NCBI GenBank assembly: GCA_964017065.1 | Contig: OZ024785.1 | Span: forward strand, 11,921,086-11,985,085 | Direction: 5' to 3' | DNA from: Haliclona indistincta | Lineage: Eukaryota > Porifera > Demospongiae > Haplosclerida > Chalinidae | Length of the DNA: 64,000 bases | Shown: positions 1-9,389 of the stretch, one piece after another | Layout: the number at the start of each line of letters is the position of its first letter | How positions within the stretch are numbered: the stretch's first letter is position 1 | Notes under the pieces: model-generated | Told to the model about the DNA's origin: nothing | The model's database searches: none | Seen by the model: only the letters and a program-made list of their open reading frames with translations | Translations under genes and position numbers: made by a program

Positions 1-109
1 TTTCCATATTAAAGACTTATAGCTATTATAATTATCTTCATGCTCCATATATCCATTTTTAGCATTAATTTGTTTTTCACAATAATTACTCATTGTATAG
101 TAATATATG

Positions 110-1186
110 AGACACTCAGATCTTCTGGTCTTTCTACTGAAAGAGATCAGCAATTAGTGAGCCATCCAGACGTACGAGGAGTGGAAGACTGGAAACGACA
201 TGTACTGCTTTTGCTAGACGAAATGCACATCAAAGAGGACCTCGTCTATAACAAACACAATGGGGCTCTTGTTGGATTCGTGAATCTTACCGACATTACT
301 GTTCACTTGGAAGAATTTGAACGTTCACTAACTAACCAAGCCTACAGTCTAGCTCCACCCACCCTAGCCAACTCTTTGTTCATGGTAAGAGTTCTATTTT
401 ACCATGATTCAAATTCTATACGCCCAGTTCACTTGCCCAAATCTAACTGGCGAACAGATCTTCCCAATCTTCTGGGAAGCAGTGTACAAGATAGAGCGGA
501 GTCAGCTGAAAGTACATGCAACTACTTTCGATGGAGCGGCACCGAACAGGAGATTTTTAGAGCTGCATAGAACAGCTGATTCAGCAGATGAGATCATACA
601 CAAGGTCAAAAATCTGTATACACGTGAAAAAGAGATATTTTCTTGTCAGATCTTCCACATCTAATCAAAACTACTCGGAAATGTTTCGAGTCATCAACTA
701 GACAGCTTTGGGTAAGTGTGCACTTTGGCATGTATAAAATTACACATGAAGTGCAAGCCCTTAAACATTATCATTTTTAAACTGTATTCTGCATGTGCAC
801 CGTAATAGAACAATGGCAAGGTCATCTCATGGAAGCACATCAAGCATCTTTAAGAGACAGGGAATGGTGCAATCAAGGAAGCACCTGGGCTCTCACTGCT
901 GCCAAAGTTGAAATATGAACAAATACACCTGACCTCATTCTCAAAGATGAGGGTCGATTTGGCAGCTCAAGTTAGTTAAGTTTAATAATAATTTTTTTAT
1001 GATCCATTGTTGAAGCAGGTATTGAGTAGTTCTGTGGCTACTGCATTGCAAGTAGTAGGAGGAGAGGAGGCTGCAGAAACTGCCAAGTTTGTGGATTATT
1101 TTTTTGACTGCCTGTATGTCGATTCTGGCAAGAAAAAGAATAGTTTTAAAGACCCCTATCGTTCATCCAAAGAGTTTTTTTTGAAG
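110..1186 (+). pseudogene. P-element/THAP9-like transposase, broken
   Basis: The reading frame matches the RNase H-like catalytic core and the GTP-binding insertion of P-element/THAP9-type transposases. Seen: a DEMHIKEDLVYNKHNGALVGF block near 217-280 (first catalytic Asp), a TFDGAAPNRRF block near 520-550 (second), SDLPHLIKTTRK near 640-680, then LPKLKYEQIHLTSFSKMR and VLSSSVATALQVVGGEEAAE. Exons read as about 110-711, 809-970 and 1019-1186, joined by GT-AG introns of 97 and 48 bp. It is dead: a frame change near 397, another near 635, and an in-frame TAA at 851-853 where relatives have a sense codon. The 5' part (THAP domain) and the 3' end are missing; at about 1250 the sequence passes into a BEL/Pao remnant. 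Confidence 0.85.
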
Positions 1187-1249
1187 GTATCACTGTTTAT
1201 GTGATTGTACTACTATTTCTAACTATTTCTAACTCACCTACTGACTGGT

Positions 1250-1810
1250 TTTCGGATCCTCACAATACCGGACACAGTCATTATTGAGGAAGATACAGAA
1301 TTCACTCCATCATCGGAAGAATTATCCAGGAGAAAATCACACTTGTGCAAGGTAATGCAAAATTTCTGGAAAAGGTGGAAGAGAGAATACCTCTTGGAAT
1401 TGAGAGAGTTTCATCGTACTCAACCAAATAAGGGCATCGATAGATCTCCAGAAAAGGGAGAAATTGTCTCAATCTATGACGAAGATCATCCTCGTGGGGT
1501 TTGGAGAATTGGACGAGTGGATGAGCTGATCGAGGGAGCTGATGGAATCGTGCGTGGAGTGGTAGTAAAGACCATGTCTAAGAAAGGCCAGATGAGAACG
1601 CTTCGACACCCAGTTCAACAAATTTATCCCCTTGAGGTCAAGGCACACCAAGAGGTCAAAGCGCACACAGATACACATGTGTACGACACTGAAGAGGACA
1701 AGTTCCCACATGCTGACTTACCACCAAGCAGTCGTCCGAAACGAGCTGCCTCCGTCAATGCTAGATTGATTTCGAAGATGGTTCTCCGAGACGAAGATGA
1801 TGAAGACTGA
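1250..1810 (+). pseudogene. BEL/Pao polyprotein, C-terminal fragment (DUF5641 region)
   Basis: An open frame from about 1256 to the stop at 1808-1810 carries the end of a BEL/Pao pol protein: SRRKSHLCKVMQNFWKRWK, EYLLELREFHR, then GEIVSIYDEDHPRGVWRIGR and a terminal HPVQQIYPLEV. This is the DUF5641-type domain after the integrase core. The same domain occurs at 10657-10971, which supports the call. No protease, RT or integrase core lies upstream; the preceding DNA is a P-element-like remnant, so this is a truncated copy. Confidence 0.85.
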
Positions 1811-1840
1811 ACAGCAACTTGTTGAAGCTTCTGTCCAACG

Positions 1841-2047
1841 GGGGGAGGATGTCGTGGACATTATTCTATTTACTCTATTTACCAATGTATATTTATTATT
1901 TCTTTGAACTACATTATTAGAACATATACACGTGCTTTGATTTTGGTTCTGTATCAGTACCCTTGAGATTTTGATTGATTCTAATTCTGTGTGCGTGATT
2001 CTGTCGACAATAAAGTCAGTGAACACAATAAATCTAATACAGTCTCA
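1841..2047 (+). repeat. Polypurine tract and putative 3' LTR of the BEL/Pao fragment
   Basis: A purine run (1841-1849) sits 30 bp after the pol stop and is followed by TGTCGTGGACATTATT, the expected TG start of a 3' LTR. The LTR includes an AATAAA-type signal near 2030. The right boundary (about 2047, ending CA) is uncertain because no 5' LTR remains for comparison. Confidence 0.55.
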
Positions 2048-2186
2048 GTACCTGGTGACTTACTCCCAGGTTGCGACTCACTGGTCCAGCCTAACCCCGC
2101 CTCTTCCTGGGCCAAAACTAGTCAAGAACCTTATCCACGTATGGGCGCGCAAGCAAACATTAAAATCCTACTCATCCCTTACTTAA

Positions 2187-2584
2187 AAGAAAATAAAAAA
2201 GATTTCTATCGAAATCAAAAGGATGTAGGGTTGTGAAATCTACCACTGGCTCACAATGTATACTAACAAGGAACAAGCATGGAATGGTAACACGATTGAC
2301 TTGCTAACAGACCATAGATCCCTACATCAGTGGCTGCTGTGGTTGGCCATAGCTAGTTCAGCTAGTGCTGTTGCTAGTGGTGTGGTCGACCTACTTGTTG
2401 ACTGCTGACACCTGACGTTCATTCAGCTTGTGTACAGCCACTGATGTAGGGATCTATGGTCTGTTAGCAAGTCAATCGTGTTACCATTCCATGCTTGTTC
2501 CTTGTTAGTATACATTGTGAGCCAGTGGTAGATTTCACAACCCTACATCCTTTTGATTTCGATAGAAATCTTTTTTATTTTCTT
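2187..2584. mobile_element. Palindromic MITE, copy 1 (150-bp arms)
   Basis: Arms 2187-2336 and 2435-2584 are near-perfect inverted repeats of 150 bp around a 98-bp centre. Each arm carries GGATGTAGGG, ATGGAATGGTAACACGATTG and CCCTACATCAGTGGCTG in mirror order. A second full copy is at 39805-40199 and one diverged arm at 34121-34273. No coding capacity is visible. Confidence 0.92.
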
Positions 2585-3420
2585 GTTTGTGTCCTTTTTC
2601 TTTTTCAGTGAAATGCAGTTCAATATCTTGCGGCACGTACTGAGCCGTCTTTGTTTCCATCATTGGTTTAGTTTTCCTGTTGCTGATGGCTTTTCTTCAT
2701 TATTAAGAATTTAAACTTGTAGCTAAAAATAATTGTTACTCAGCTCGCCTACGCATGCATGCATGCAGTGGATACGAGCCCCGCCCACACTTGCTTGTAG
2801 ACCTGTACGGCGGTTGAAATTATCTGGCAAGCGCAGAATGGCGATCCTATAGCTTGCCGTTCTTCGAAGACTCCATAAAGATATGCGTTCTCCGTGAACC
2901 ATACGGCGTGGAGATACTCAAGCTAGTGCTTGGTCACGTGCCCTAACCACTGCTTGGTCACGTGCGTATTGCGCAATCACATTAATGGCGTCTAACACTT
3001 AGCTGACAATGGATCACGATCGAGAAATCGCGGAATTTATATCGCCGTTACGCTAAAAACAATGTCCAAAAGGCACATGCCAGGAGAATTTCACGACTGT
3101 TCGTGGGTGTTTTGGTTTCGGCACTGCTCGCGTAAAGGCGCTAGGCGAGTGGAAGAAAGAAAGAAAGAAAGAAAGAAAACGAAGATGACGAAAGTCGATT
3201 TTCACCGTTTTCAGGTTCGTCACTTTAGTAAAATTTCGAGCAATCTCCTTGCTACTGTACGATGGGGCAACGCCAGATAGCAGATTTAAGTGTCCTTTGA
3301 CGTATAAAATTCATCACCAGGCGAAATATCAGCGTTTGAACGCTAATACATTGTATGTAGCCGCCATCTTTTTTTCTCGTTCAACCCTACGAGAAAAAAA
3401 GACTACCGTGTCTCCCTAAT
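2585..3420 (+). repeat. Composite repeat, copy A (adjoins palindromic MITE)
   Basis: This stretch is homologous, in inverted orientation, to 38997-39804. Shared landmarks are the AAACAAGAAAATAAAAA edge next to the MITE, a (GAAA)n-containing tract (about 3150-3180), TATCAGCGTTTGAACGCTAA, GTAGCCGCCATCTT and a terminal CCGTGTCTCCCTAAT. In both places the 150-bp-arm MITE abuts the same edge, so MITE plus this segment (about 1.2 kb) behave as one unit. The short frame at 3062-3280 lies inside the repeat and has no conserved features. Confidence 0.8.
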
Positions 3421-3452
3421 AAACTGAAGTTTTTCTCCTCTGTTTTGTTCAG

Positions 3453-3740
3453 GTTGTCAAACAGCCAAACCTTTTTGGTCGCTATGGGACTTCCACTATT
3501 GATTTAGTCTTTTTGTCCCGTCCGGATAGTTGTCGGATAGTCGCACCACTTGGAAATTCTGACCATCATGGAATTTCTGTTAAAGTCAATGGAAAGTGTC
3601 AGCCAGGAAATATGTTGCAGGTAGCAGGCAGGTGTGGAGGTATAGGCATGCTGACTTTGATAAAGCTTGCTGTCTCCTTGAGAAAGTTGCACAAGACACA
3701 GTTGCAGGCCATCCGAATAGTCACAGCTGTACAATGCTTG
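3453..3740 (+). pseudogene. Non-LTR retrotransposon (LINE) endonuclease fragment
   Basis: After an AG at 3451-3452 the frame reads a STIDLVFLSRP block and then PLGNSDHHGISV, the end of an apurinic-type endonuclease (the SDH motif holds the catalytic His). In a second frame near 3632-3715 a WRYRHADFDKACCLLEKV block follows, typical of the linker before LINE reverse transcriptase. A frame change separates them. No RT motif follows, so this is a short scrap. Confidence 0.75.
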
Positions 3741-4059
3741 GGTTTTGACTGCAGTGAGGATTCATTTGATTTGAATACTTGTATTGTCAATTGCATCTCA
3801 GAGCTTTGCACAACAGTGCCACAAGGTCATGATCTACCAACAATCTGTTCTTCTCCAAATAAGTGCTGGGAAAAGAACTACTCAGTAGTATCATTTTTTA
3901 CGAATGGTCAGCTGATCGCCGAGTAAAAAAGAGTGGCTAACATGCTCAGGCTGCCATCATGCTCAAAAAACTCAGTGGGTAAGGATCGTAGATTGGCCCA
4001 ATATACATGTGACACAGTTGGCAGAGTGATCGTGTGAGCAGGTAAGAAGCCAGATACGT

Positions 4060-4840
4060 AAACGTGGAGATCAGCATCAGTGGATTGCATCGTACGATGG
4101 ATTTTACATGACTCGCGGCCACTATTCCAACAATTCATCTGGCACGACAGACGACTACACAACTGGACATGTGGACTGGTTACCCACCGAACCAAAAGAG
4201 GAATTGAACACAACTGGGAGGGCACTTCAGCAGGAGCCGAGGAGAATATGCATAATGAAATGCTCGAGAAGGTGAAAGCTGCTGACTTTATTATACAGGA
4301 GATAGTCACAGACAAAGACTCATCTGGAAATGCAATATTTTGCAGTCACTTTCCAGAGGGCTCCATCACATTCTGTTCTAATCACTCGGCAAAAACTCTC
4401 CACAAAGAGCTACAGAAAATAAAAGCAAACAAAAGCAAGGTAATTAAGTGAAATAAAAAATGTTTGAATTCACGTACCAATAATATTATTTTTAGTGTCC
4501 CAAGGGCCCCAAGGGTCAAGGTCGATCATGTAAAAGGATGGACGACAGCTTCCTCTCGGGATGTAAGGCAGCACTGAGCAACCTGTTATCAACTGACACA
4601 ATCAACAACAGCGACGATCCCTTCACAGCCTTTTCATCGGCTATTATGAATTTTTATAGCCACTACTGTTTTGACGAGCACAGCTCCAATTGGTGCCATC
4701 ATGACAAGGTCTACCGCATAATAGTGTTCTAAATATAGTTTTATACTTACTTATAGGAAGGTTTTTGTACGCACCATTTCAGACTGTATAACACTTTTTG
4801 TAGAAGCAAAGGGAGAAAGGCAATCAAACTAAGAGTAAGG
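4060..4840 (+). pseudogene. Decayed Mutator-like transposase, diverged relative of the 18.8-kb copy
   Basis: Three blocks line up with the transposase at 18788-21144. From 4096, DGFYMTRGHYSNNSSG parallels its DGTWLTRGHFSKNH (first catalytic Asp). From about 4260, EIVTDKDSSGNAIF and SITFCSNHSAKTLH parallel its WQDADSSS...CAGHVGRCH (second Asp). From about 4500, CKRMDDSFLSGCKAALSNLL and a Cys/His stretch parallel its cysteine-rich domain. A frame change lies between blocks one and two; introns at about 4437-4497 and 4709-4756 keep phase. The third catalytic residue was not found. Confidence 0.6.
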
Positions 4841-6120
4841 TAAAGGTAACATAATTATTTGTTTACTGTTTAATTAGGCATTATTGTCATGATTATTGTT
4901 ATGGTTTTGTTTCACAGAAGAAGCTTCGAGGAGATGCAAGGAGTGCCGAGAGAGAAGAATAGTCAGTACGTTGAAGGAAAAGCTGGAGGAGGTAGACTGG
5001 GCGAGTGTGCAACTTGAATAGCACAGTAATAATAATTATTCTGCCACTATGCACGTAGTAAAAAACAATAATTGTAATGTACGCTGGCTGTATAATTATT
5101 GTGTGCAATAGTAACACATGCCTGCATAGTTGTATGATATACCACTTGTGAGAACAATAATAAGCTTCTGATCCATTATTTATCTGCATCACTGCTTATC
5201 TGCATAATTATTTTTATTCTGTAGTCAAGGAAAGTGATGGAATTAGTATCGCAAGGTATCCAAGCGGCAAAAAGTGGTTTCATGAACGGCGAAAGTAATT
5301 TTTTATCTTTGAGTTATTGTCACTTGTATATCGGTCCTGGCTGAGCTCAAGGCATTTGAGCTGTGTAGTAAAGTAAGCTTATACATTTTTCTTGAATAAG
5401 AAGATACTTATTGTTGTAGAAAAATGCCAGGGACAGTGCACGACGTTTCAGCGATAGAGGTGAAGACGATGTGGTAGTCAGATGGGGGAAAATACAGTTG
5501 TCAGATGAGATTACACTAAAAGTAATGATTCCTAATAGTAATGTATTTTTAAGTCTCCAGAAGCCTTGAATTATGTGCACAAGTGATTTGTGTGGTCAAA
5601 TCATACATTCATATTAATTAATTGCATTCCTTTGTATAATAATACACCAATCTTGCACTTAAATATCTCAGCAACCATTCAGTTTTCCTAAATTCTACTT
5701 GAGGATCTCATTATTATTAACAAACTCAACAATTATAGTCTAAAATGAAAGAAATACAAGAGTTGATCTGCCCTAAAGAACTGCCTCCCACTCCTTCTCC
5801 CACTCCGGCCTACGGAGGCCTCAGTCAATATCCAATTCACTCATACCTTTACATCATCGTTCCATTCCGTTCTGTTTTTCTGTTTACTTAATCAATTTTG
5901 TCATTTTGTCAGATACTGTTATTTTGTCAAATCTTAACCACTTATGAAATCCAGACATATACACTCCTTAATGACACGTGTACCTAATAGCTATCAACAT
6001 TATTCATTTAAATCTCCCTTGACATTATAAATTATAATCTCTAAAAATTATTTTGTTAATCAGATTTTGTTCTTGAGTTAATTTCTTCAGCCTTGAAGAG
6101 GAAGAGAGAGTGTAAATTAA
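4841..6120. other. No recognisable gene
   Basis: AT-rich DNA with only short frames in both strands. A possible exon near 4915-4975 (basic, after a GTTTCACAG acceptor) might belong to the transposase remnant upstream. I see no repeats or motifs that can be named. Confidence 0.5.
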
Positions 6121-6170
6121 TTTTAATTACATCAAGAACCAAAGCGCTTGCCGAAATTTAGAGGTTTTCT

Positions 6171-6323
6171 ATGCATTTCAGCGACAACCCACCACCATCA
6201 GTGTATGATGCCTCGGCCAAGACTGAAGGACACCCATCACTCAATGACTGCCTACTCACTGGTCCAAAGTTCAATCAGAAGATTTTGGACATCCTGCTCC
6301 GATTTCGTGCTCATATCACAGCA
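6171..6323 (+). pseudogene. BEL/Pao reverse transcriptase, 5' piece of a split copy
   Basis: The frame reads VYDASAKTEGHPSLNDCLL, then TGPKFNQKILDILLRFRAH, the conserved start of BEL/Pao reverse transcriptase. It stops exactly where the piece starting at 9390 resumes with the DIEKAF block, so the two were once continuous and have been separated by a 3.07-kb insertion. Confidence 0.85.
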
Positions 6324-6339
6324 AAATCGTCCCTATTAT

Positions 6340-6545
6340 ACGTAGTTTCACTGGGTACCGTAAAATGCGATGTGCACGGTATACAGACGGGTTTGTCTCA
6401 GAACGGTACCGTAATGTTTACCGCATTATCGCATTGTCCATTCGACGGGCTCCACGACGGTACATACAGTAGTAACAATACGCATAATTGGGGGCGTGCA
6501 CAATGGGCGGGGAATAATGGTAAGCACGTGGCAAGGAAGGAGAGG
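6340..6545 (+). promoter_or_regulatory. Duplicated 5'/promoter-like segment, copy 1
   Basis: Diverged direct repeat of about 7076-7270. Shared pieces include ACGGGTTTGTCTCAGAAC versus ACGGGTTTTTCTCAGAAC, a GGTACCGTAA/GGTACCATAA block and GGTAAGCACG shortly before an ATG. Copy 2 lies directly upstream of the first exon at 7268, which suggests a promoter or 5' UTR role; this is an inference. Confidence 0.5.
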
Positions 6546-6720
6546 TCGATGCTGCTTGCGCTGTAGCTGGCTGTAGCCATGCTGCTCAGGATTGGAACAG
6601 CTGTATTCATGAGGATTTATTTTCCAGGACTCTGGAGGTAATGTATACACACGTTTTATCCATATCCTAGTTCACGTGTTAAACTGTTTGTGGCTTTGTG
6701 CATACACATACTGTACGTCT

Positions 6721-7036
6721 GGTTGTCTTGGGCTTTGTGGTTGTAAAACTGTCAGTCTGATACTCTAGGCTAGTGGGTAGCTGGTATTGTTGTTCATACA
6801 CATTCTGCCTGGTTGTGTTGGGCTTCGTGGTTGTAAAACTGTCAGTCTGATACTCTAGGCGAGTGCGTAGCTGGTATTGTTGTTCATACACGTACTGCCT
6901 GGTTGTGTTGGGCTTTGTGGTTGTAAAACTGTCAGTCTGATACTCTAGGCTAGTGCGTAGCTGGTATTGTTGTTCATACACGTACTGTTTGGTTGTGTTG
7001 AGCAGCAAATTAAGACTGATACTCTAGGCTAGTAAT
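6721..7036. repeat. 90-bp minisatellite, about 3.5 copies
   Basis: Units begin at 6721, 6811, 6901 and 6991 with GGTTGTNTTGGGCT and share GTCAGTCTGATACTCTAGGC. The unit is a multiple of three, so it yields an open minus-strand frame of 109 codons that I regard as an artefact of the repeat. Confidence 0.95.
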
Positions 7037-7075
7037 CCTAGCGTATCAGGATTACTAGCAATACCATCCATAATA

Positions 7076-7267
7076 TTCGGTGTTTCGCTGGAAGCCGCAT
7101 CATGCAGTGATCACGGTAACGATACGGGTTTTTCTCAGAACTGCACAGACCGGTACCATAACATTAGTTATGAGCTAGATGGGAGTGTCGCACAATAGGT
7201 ACTGGGTGTGGCAATGTAGCGAAACGCATTATGGTATGTAATACGGTAAGCACGCCTGTGCGCAGCC
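7076..7267 (+). promoter_or_regulatory. Duplicated 5'/promoter-like segment, copy 2
   Basis: Second copy of the segment described at 6340-6545, ending at the ATG of the 7268 gene. It lies on the other side of the 90-bp minisatellite. Confidence 0.45.
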
Positions 7268-8970
7268 ATGGAGTCTCAAGCGCATAAACGGAGGTATTGT
7301 GATTGTTGCCAAGATCTGGTGTCCCGGGCAACATACTACCGACACAAGCGACAGCGCTGTGTTACCTCGGATTCTGAGGTAAAGCCAGATTAGCCAGTCT
7401 AGATTATGTAGCAGACTAGCACTTACTACTCAGTACGTAGTCCTAGTCATGTAAAAACTAACTTAATATAATTGTAATTATAATTATTATTTAGATTCGC
7501 ATGGAACTACTCCTAGACAAATAAGTAACTGATTCAGTCCAAGCTGTTTTAATCCTTTGAGGCTCTGTATCTACTTCAAGACATGTAAGTAACTGATTCA
7601 GTCCAAGCTGTTTTGATCCTTTAAATATATAGTAGCAGACTGGCTCTGTACGTACGTACTCCAAGACATGTAAGTAACATTGTTATGAGTGACAATCTTA
7701 CCATTTGTTTGTGATTGTAGATAATCTATGGTACGTAAAATTTCACAAAACTTAGCAGAGCAGTCCTCTTTAATCAAGACCTGTAAGTATTCTAATTATA
7801 AGCTCTACAAGTATTGTAATTGCTGCTAACAGCCTAAATCATCATGTGATTTCTTACTTTTGATTAGCGATGCCAAGATCAGCAAGCCAGCTCACAATTG
7901 CATGCTGAGCTGACGTCAATGATATAGGCAGCAATCGCTGATAGAGAGGGTACTGGCTAAGCAAGAAAGGATTGCTCGGGTCTGAGCAGTCGTCTCAGAA
8001 TCATTGAGGATTAAGTCGGCAAGGTTGGTGATACACCAGTATCTTCAAAATCAACAGACAGGAAGAGGAAACTTGGAAAGTGCCACACAGTCTTTTCTGT
8101 GAGTAGTACTTTGATTTGAAATGACGATGGCAATGCCCATACTAGATTCAAATTTCCAAGATAATTATTATAATAAAATGGTGAAAACAGACCTCTTTGA
8201 GCAGATTATTTCTTCACCTCTCAATTCATCTGACGAAGACACTGTAAAAAGTATACCACAGATGTGTGTTTTCATGTGTTACAATTTATTCTCACCTCTT
8301 CAGCAGTGAATATTCAGCGGACCACGACAAGGTACATGTAACATTGTGTAATGCTTCTTGATCCCAGCAGTGGACGGCGGACCACGACAAGGTACATGTA
8401 ACATTGTGTAATACTTCTTGATCCCAGCAGTGATGTTCAGAGTCAGTTCACAGGTATTATGAATCACGCCGAAGGATTTTAAACGACCAAAAACCTGAAA
8501 GGCAACATATCGTTGCAGAGCAAAGGAAGCTATCTAAAATGAGAGCTCTACAGAAGCAAGTAAGCAACTATGTAATAGTCATGTGTTCATAATTTGTATT
8601 TCTTCTTTAGTCATATGAGAGGTGTGGAAAACACTTGAAACCAGCTGAAGTATAGTTTTGGAACGCTATAGGTCCCCTATATATGTCGGAGGAAAGTAGT
8701 GTGGAAGAGGGAGACGAGACTGTTTTTAAGAAGCATACACCACCATGGCGCTCACAATGTAAGTCAGTTTATTTGTATGATAATCTAATGATATGTTTTT
8801 AAGTACTGAACAAGTTCATCGCTAAATTAGACAACCGATGGCAAAGGAATTCCCGCAAGGGTGCTGGTTTGTATAGAGGTTATCCCAGAGTTTCAAGCAC
8901 GCCATCTTCGTCAAGTCCCCCAAAAAAATGCCCCAAATGGGCAATAAATGACTCTTCCACTTCATGTTAG
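7268..8970 (+). pseudogene. Multi-exon gene with N-terminal C2HC finger, interrupted by TAG
   Basis: First exon 7268-7378 (37 codons) encodes a CDCC...H...C zinc-finger-like module (KRRYCDCCQDLVSRATYYRH) and ends at a GTAAAG donor. Later exons that read through in phase are 8454-8559 (YYESRRRILNDQKPERQHIV, basic/coiled), 8611-8758 and 8804-8970 (LNKFIAKLDNRWQRN ... PPKKCPKWAIND). Exons 8454, 8611 and 8804 join without frame breaks. A TAG at 8653-8655 interrupts exon 8611-8758 while coding continues in the same frame on both sides. Exons between 7379 and 8453 were not fully resolved; 8121-8252 (acidic, ends SSDEDTVKSIPQ) is one candidate. I recall similar architectures in sponge and cnidarian transposon-linked proteins but cannot name the family. 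Confidence 0.55.
8301..8424 (+). repeat. Tandem duplication of a micro-exon with its intron
   Basis: Two near-identical units (8301-8364 and 8365-8424), each an acceptor CAG, a 24-28 nt block ending GGACCACGACAAG and a GTACATGTAACATTGTG intron start. Both look spliceable (8304-8331 and 8368-8391). A third acceptor with the same lead-in is at 8425-8427. Confidence 0.6.
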
Positions 8971-9000
8971 TCTATAGTTTTATATATTATGTTTTTCCAT

Positions 9001-9218
9001 TCATTTCAGAACACGATATCGACATTGATACTACACCAACCCGTAGTTGCACACAATCATCAAAGCAGCTGTTCATTACTAATAGCAGTACTACTACAAC
9101 TTCATCTGAACCAAGGGAGCCGGAGTCATCTGAACCAAGGGAGCCGGAGTCATCTGAGGATGTCGGCAGTAGTGCCAGCGACAGTGACAGTGACGTTGAT
9201 TTTCCTGAATGTTGACAG
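9001..9218 (+). CDS. Acidic Ser-rich terminal exon (uncertain)
   Basis: After a TTTCAG acceptor (about 9006-9010) an open frame runs to a stop at about 9213-9215. It encodes EHDIDIDTTP, a 24-bp tandem repeat (SSEPREPE twice) and an acidic tail (SDSDSDVDFPEC). It may be the last exon of the 7268 gene or of an alternative transcript; I could not find a donor that joins in phase without a stop. Confidence 0.35.
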
Positions 9219-9389
9219 TTTTCTATTTTCTTCATTACTAATAATCTGCTTCTTGTTTACTAACGTAACGTAGCAACGCGTGGTATAAATGGTAGCAAGC
9301 TAGCTAGCAAAGCCCACGAATGCCGTTACTTTGCCGTACAATAGATTATAACAACGGCAGACCGTTCAGACACCGTATGTATAGGTGGC

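Larger units (their letters stand above)
6324..9389. mobile_element. Nested insertion (3.07 kb) inside a BEL/Pao RT, carrying a multi-exon gene
   Basis: The flanks are the two halves of one RT domain. ATCACAGCA (6315-6323) and ATTGCCGCA (9390-9398) could be a decayed 9-bp target duplication (6 of 9 match). The ends carry similar inverted sequences (CCTAT, two variable bases, ATACG at 6332 and, reversed, 9373-9385), an imperfect terminal inverted repeat. Inside are a duplicated 5' region, a 90-bp minisatellite and a spliced gene at 7268-8970. The family is not recognised; a 9-bp duplication would suit a Mutator-type element, 8 bp would suit hAT or P. Confidence 0.65.

Noticed and set aside
2585..3420. 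Helitron identity for the composite repeat
   Set aside because: The hairpin and CTAA-T end are suggestive, but the hairpin is directly at the end rather than about 10 nt inside, and there is no Rep/helicase gene; left as a remark only.
6679..7008. 109-codon minus-strand frame
   Set aside because: It is created by the 90-bp tandem repeat, whose length is a multiple of three.
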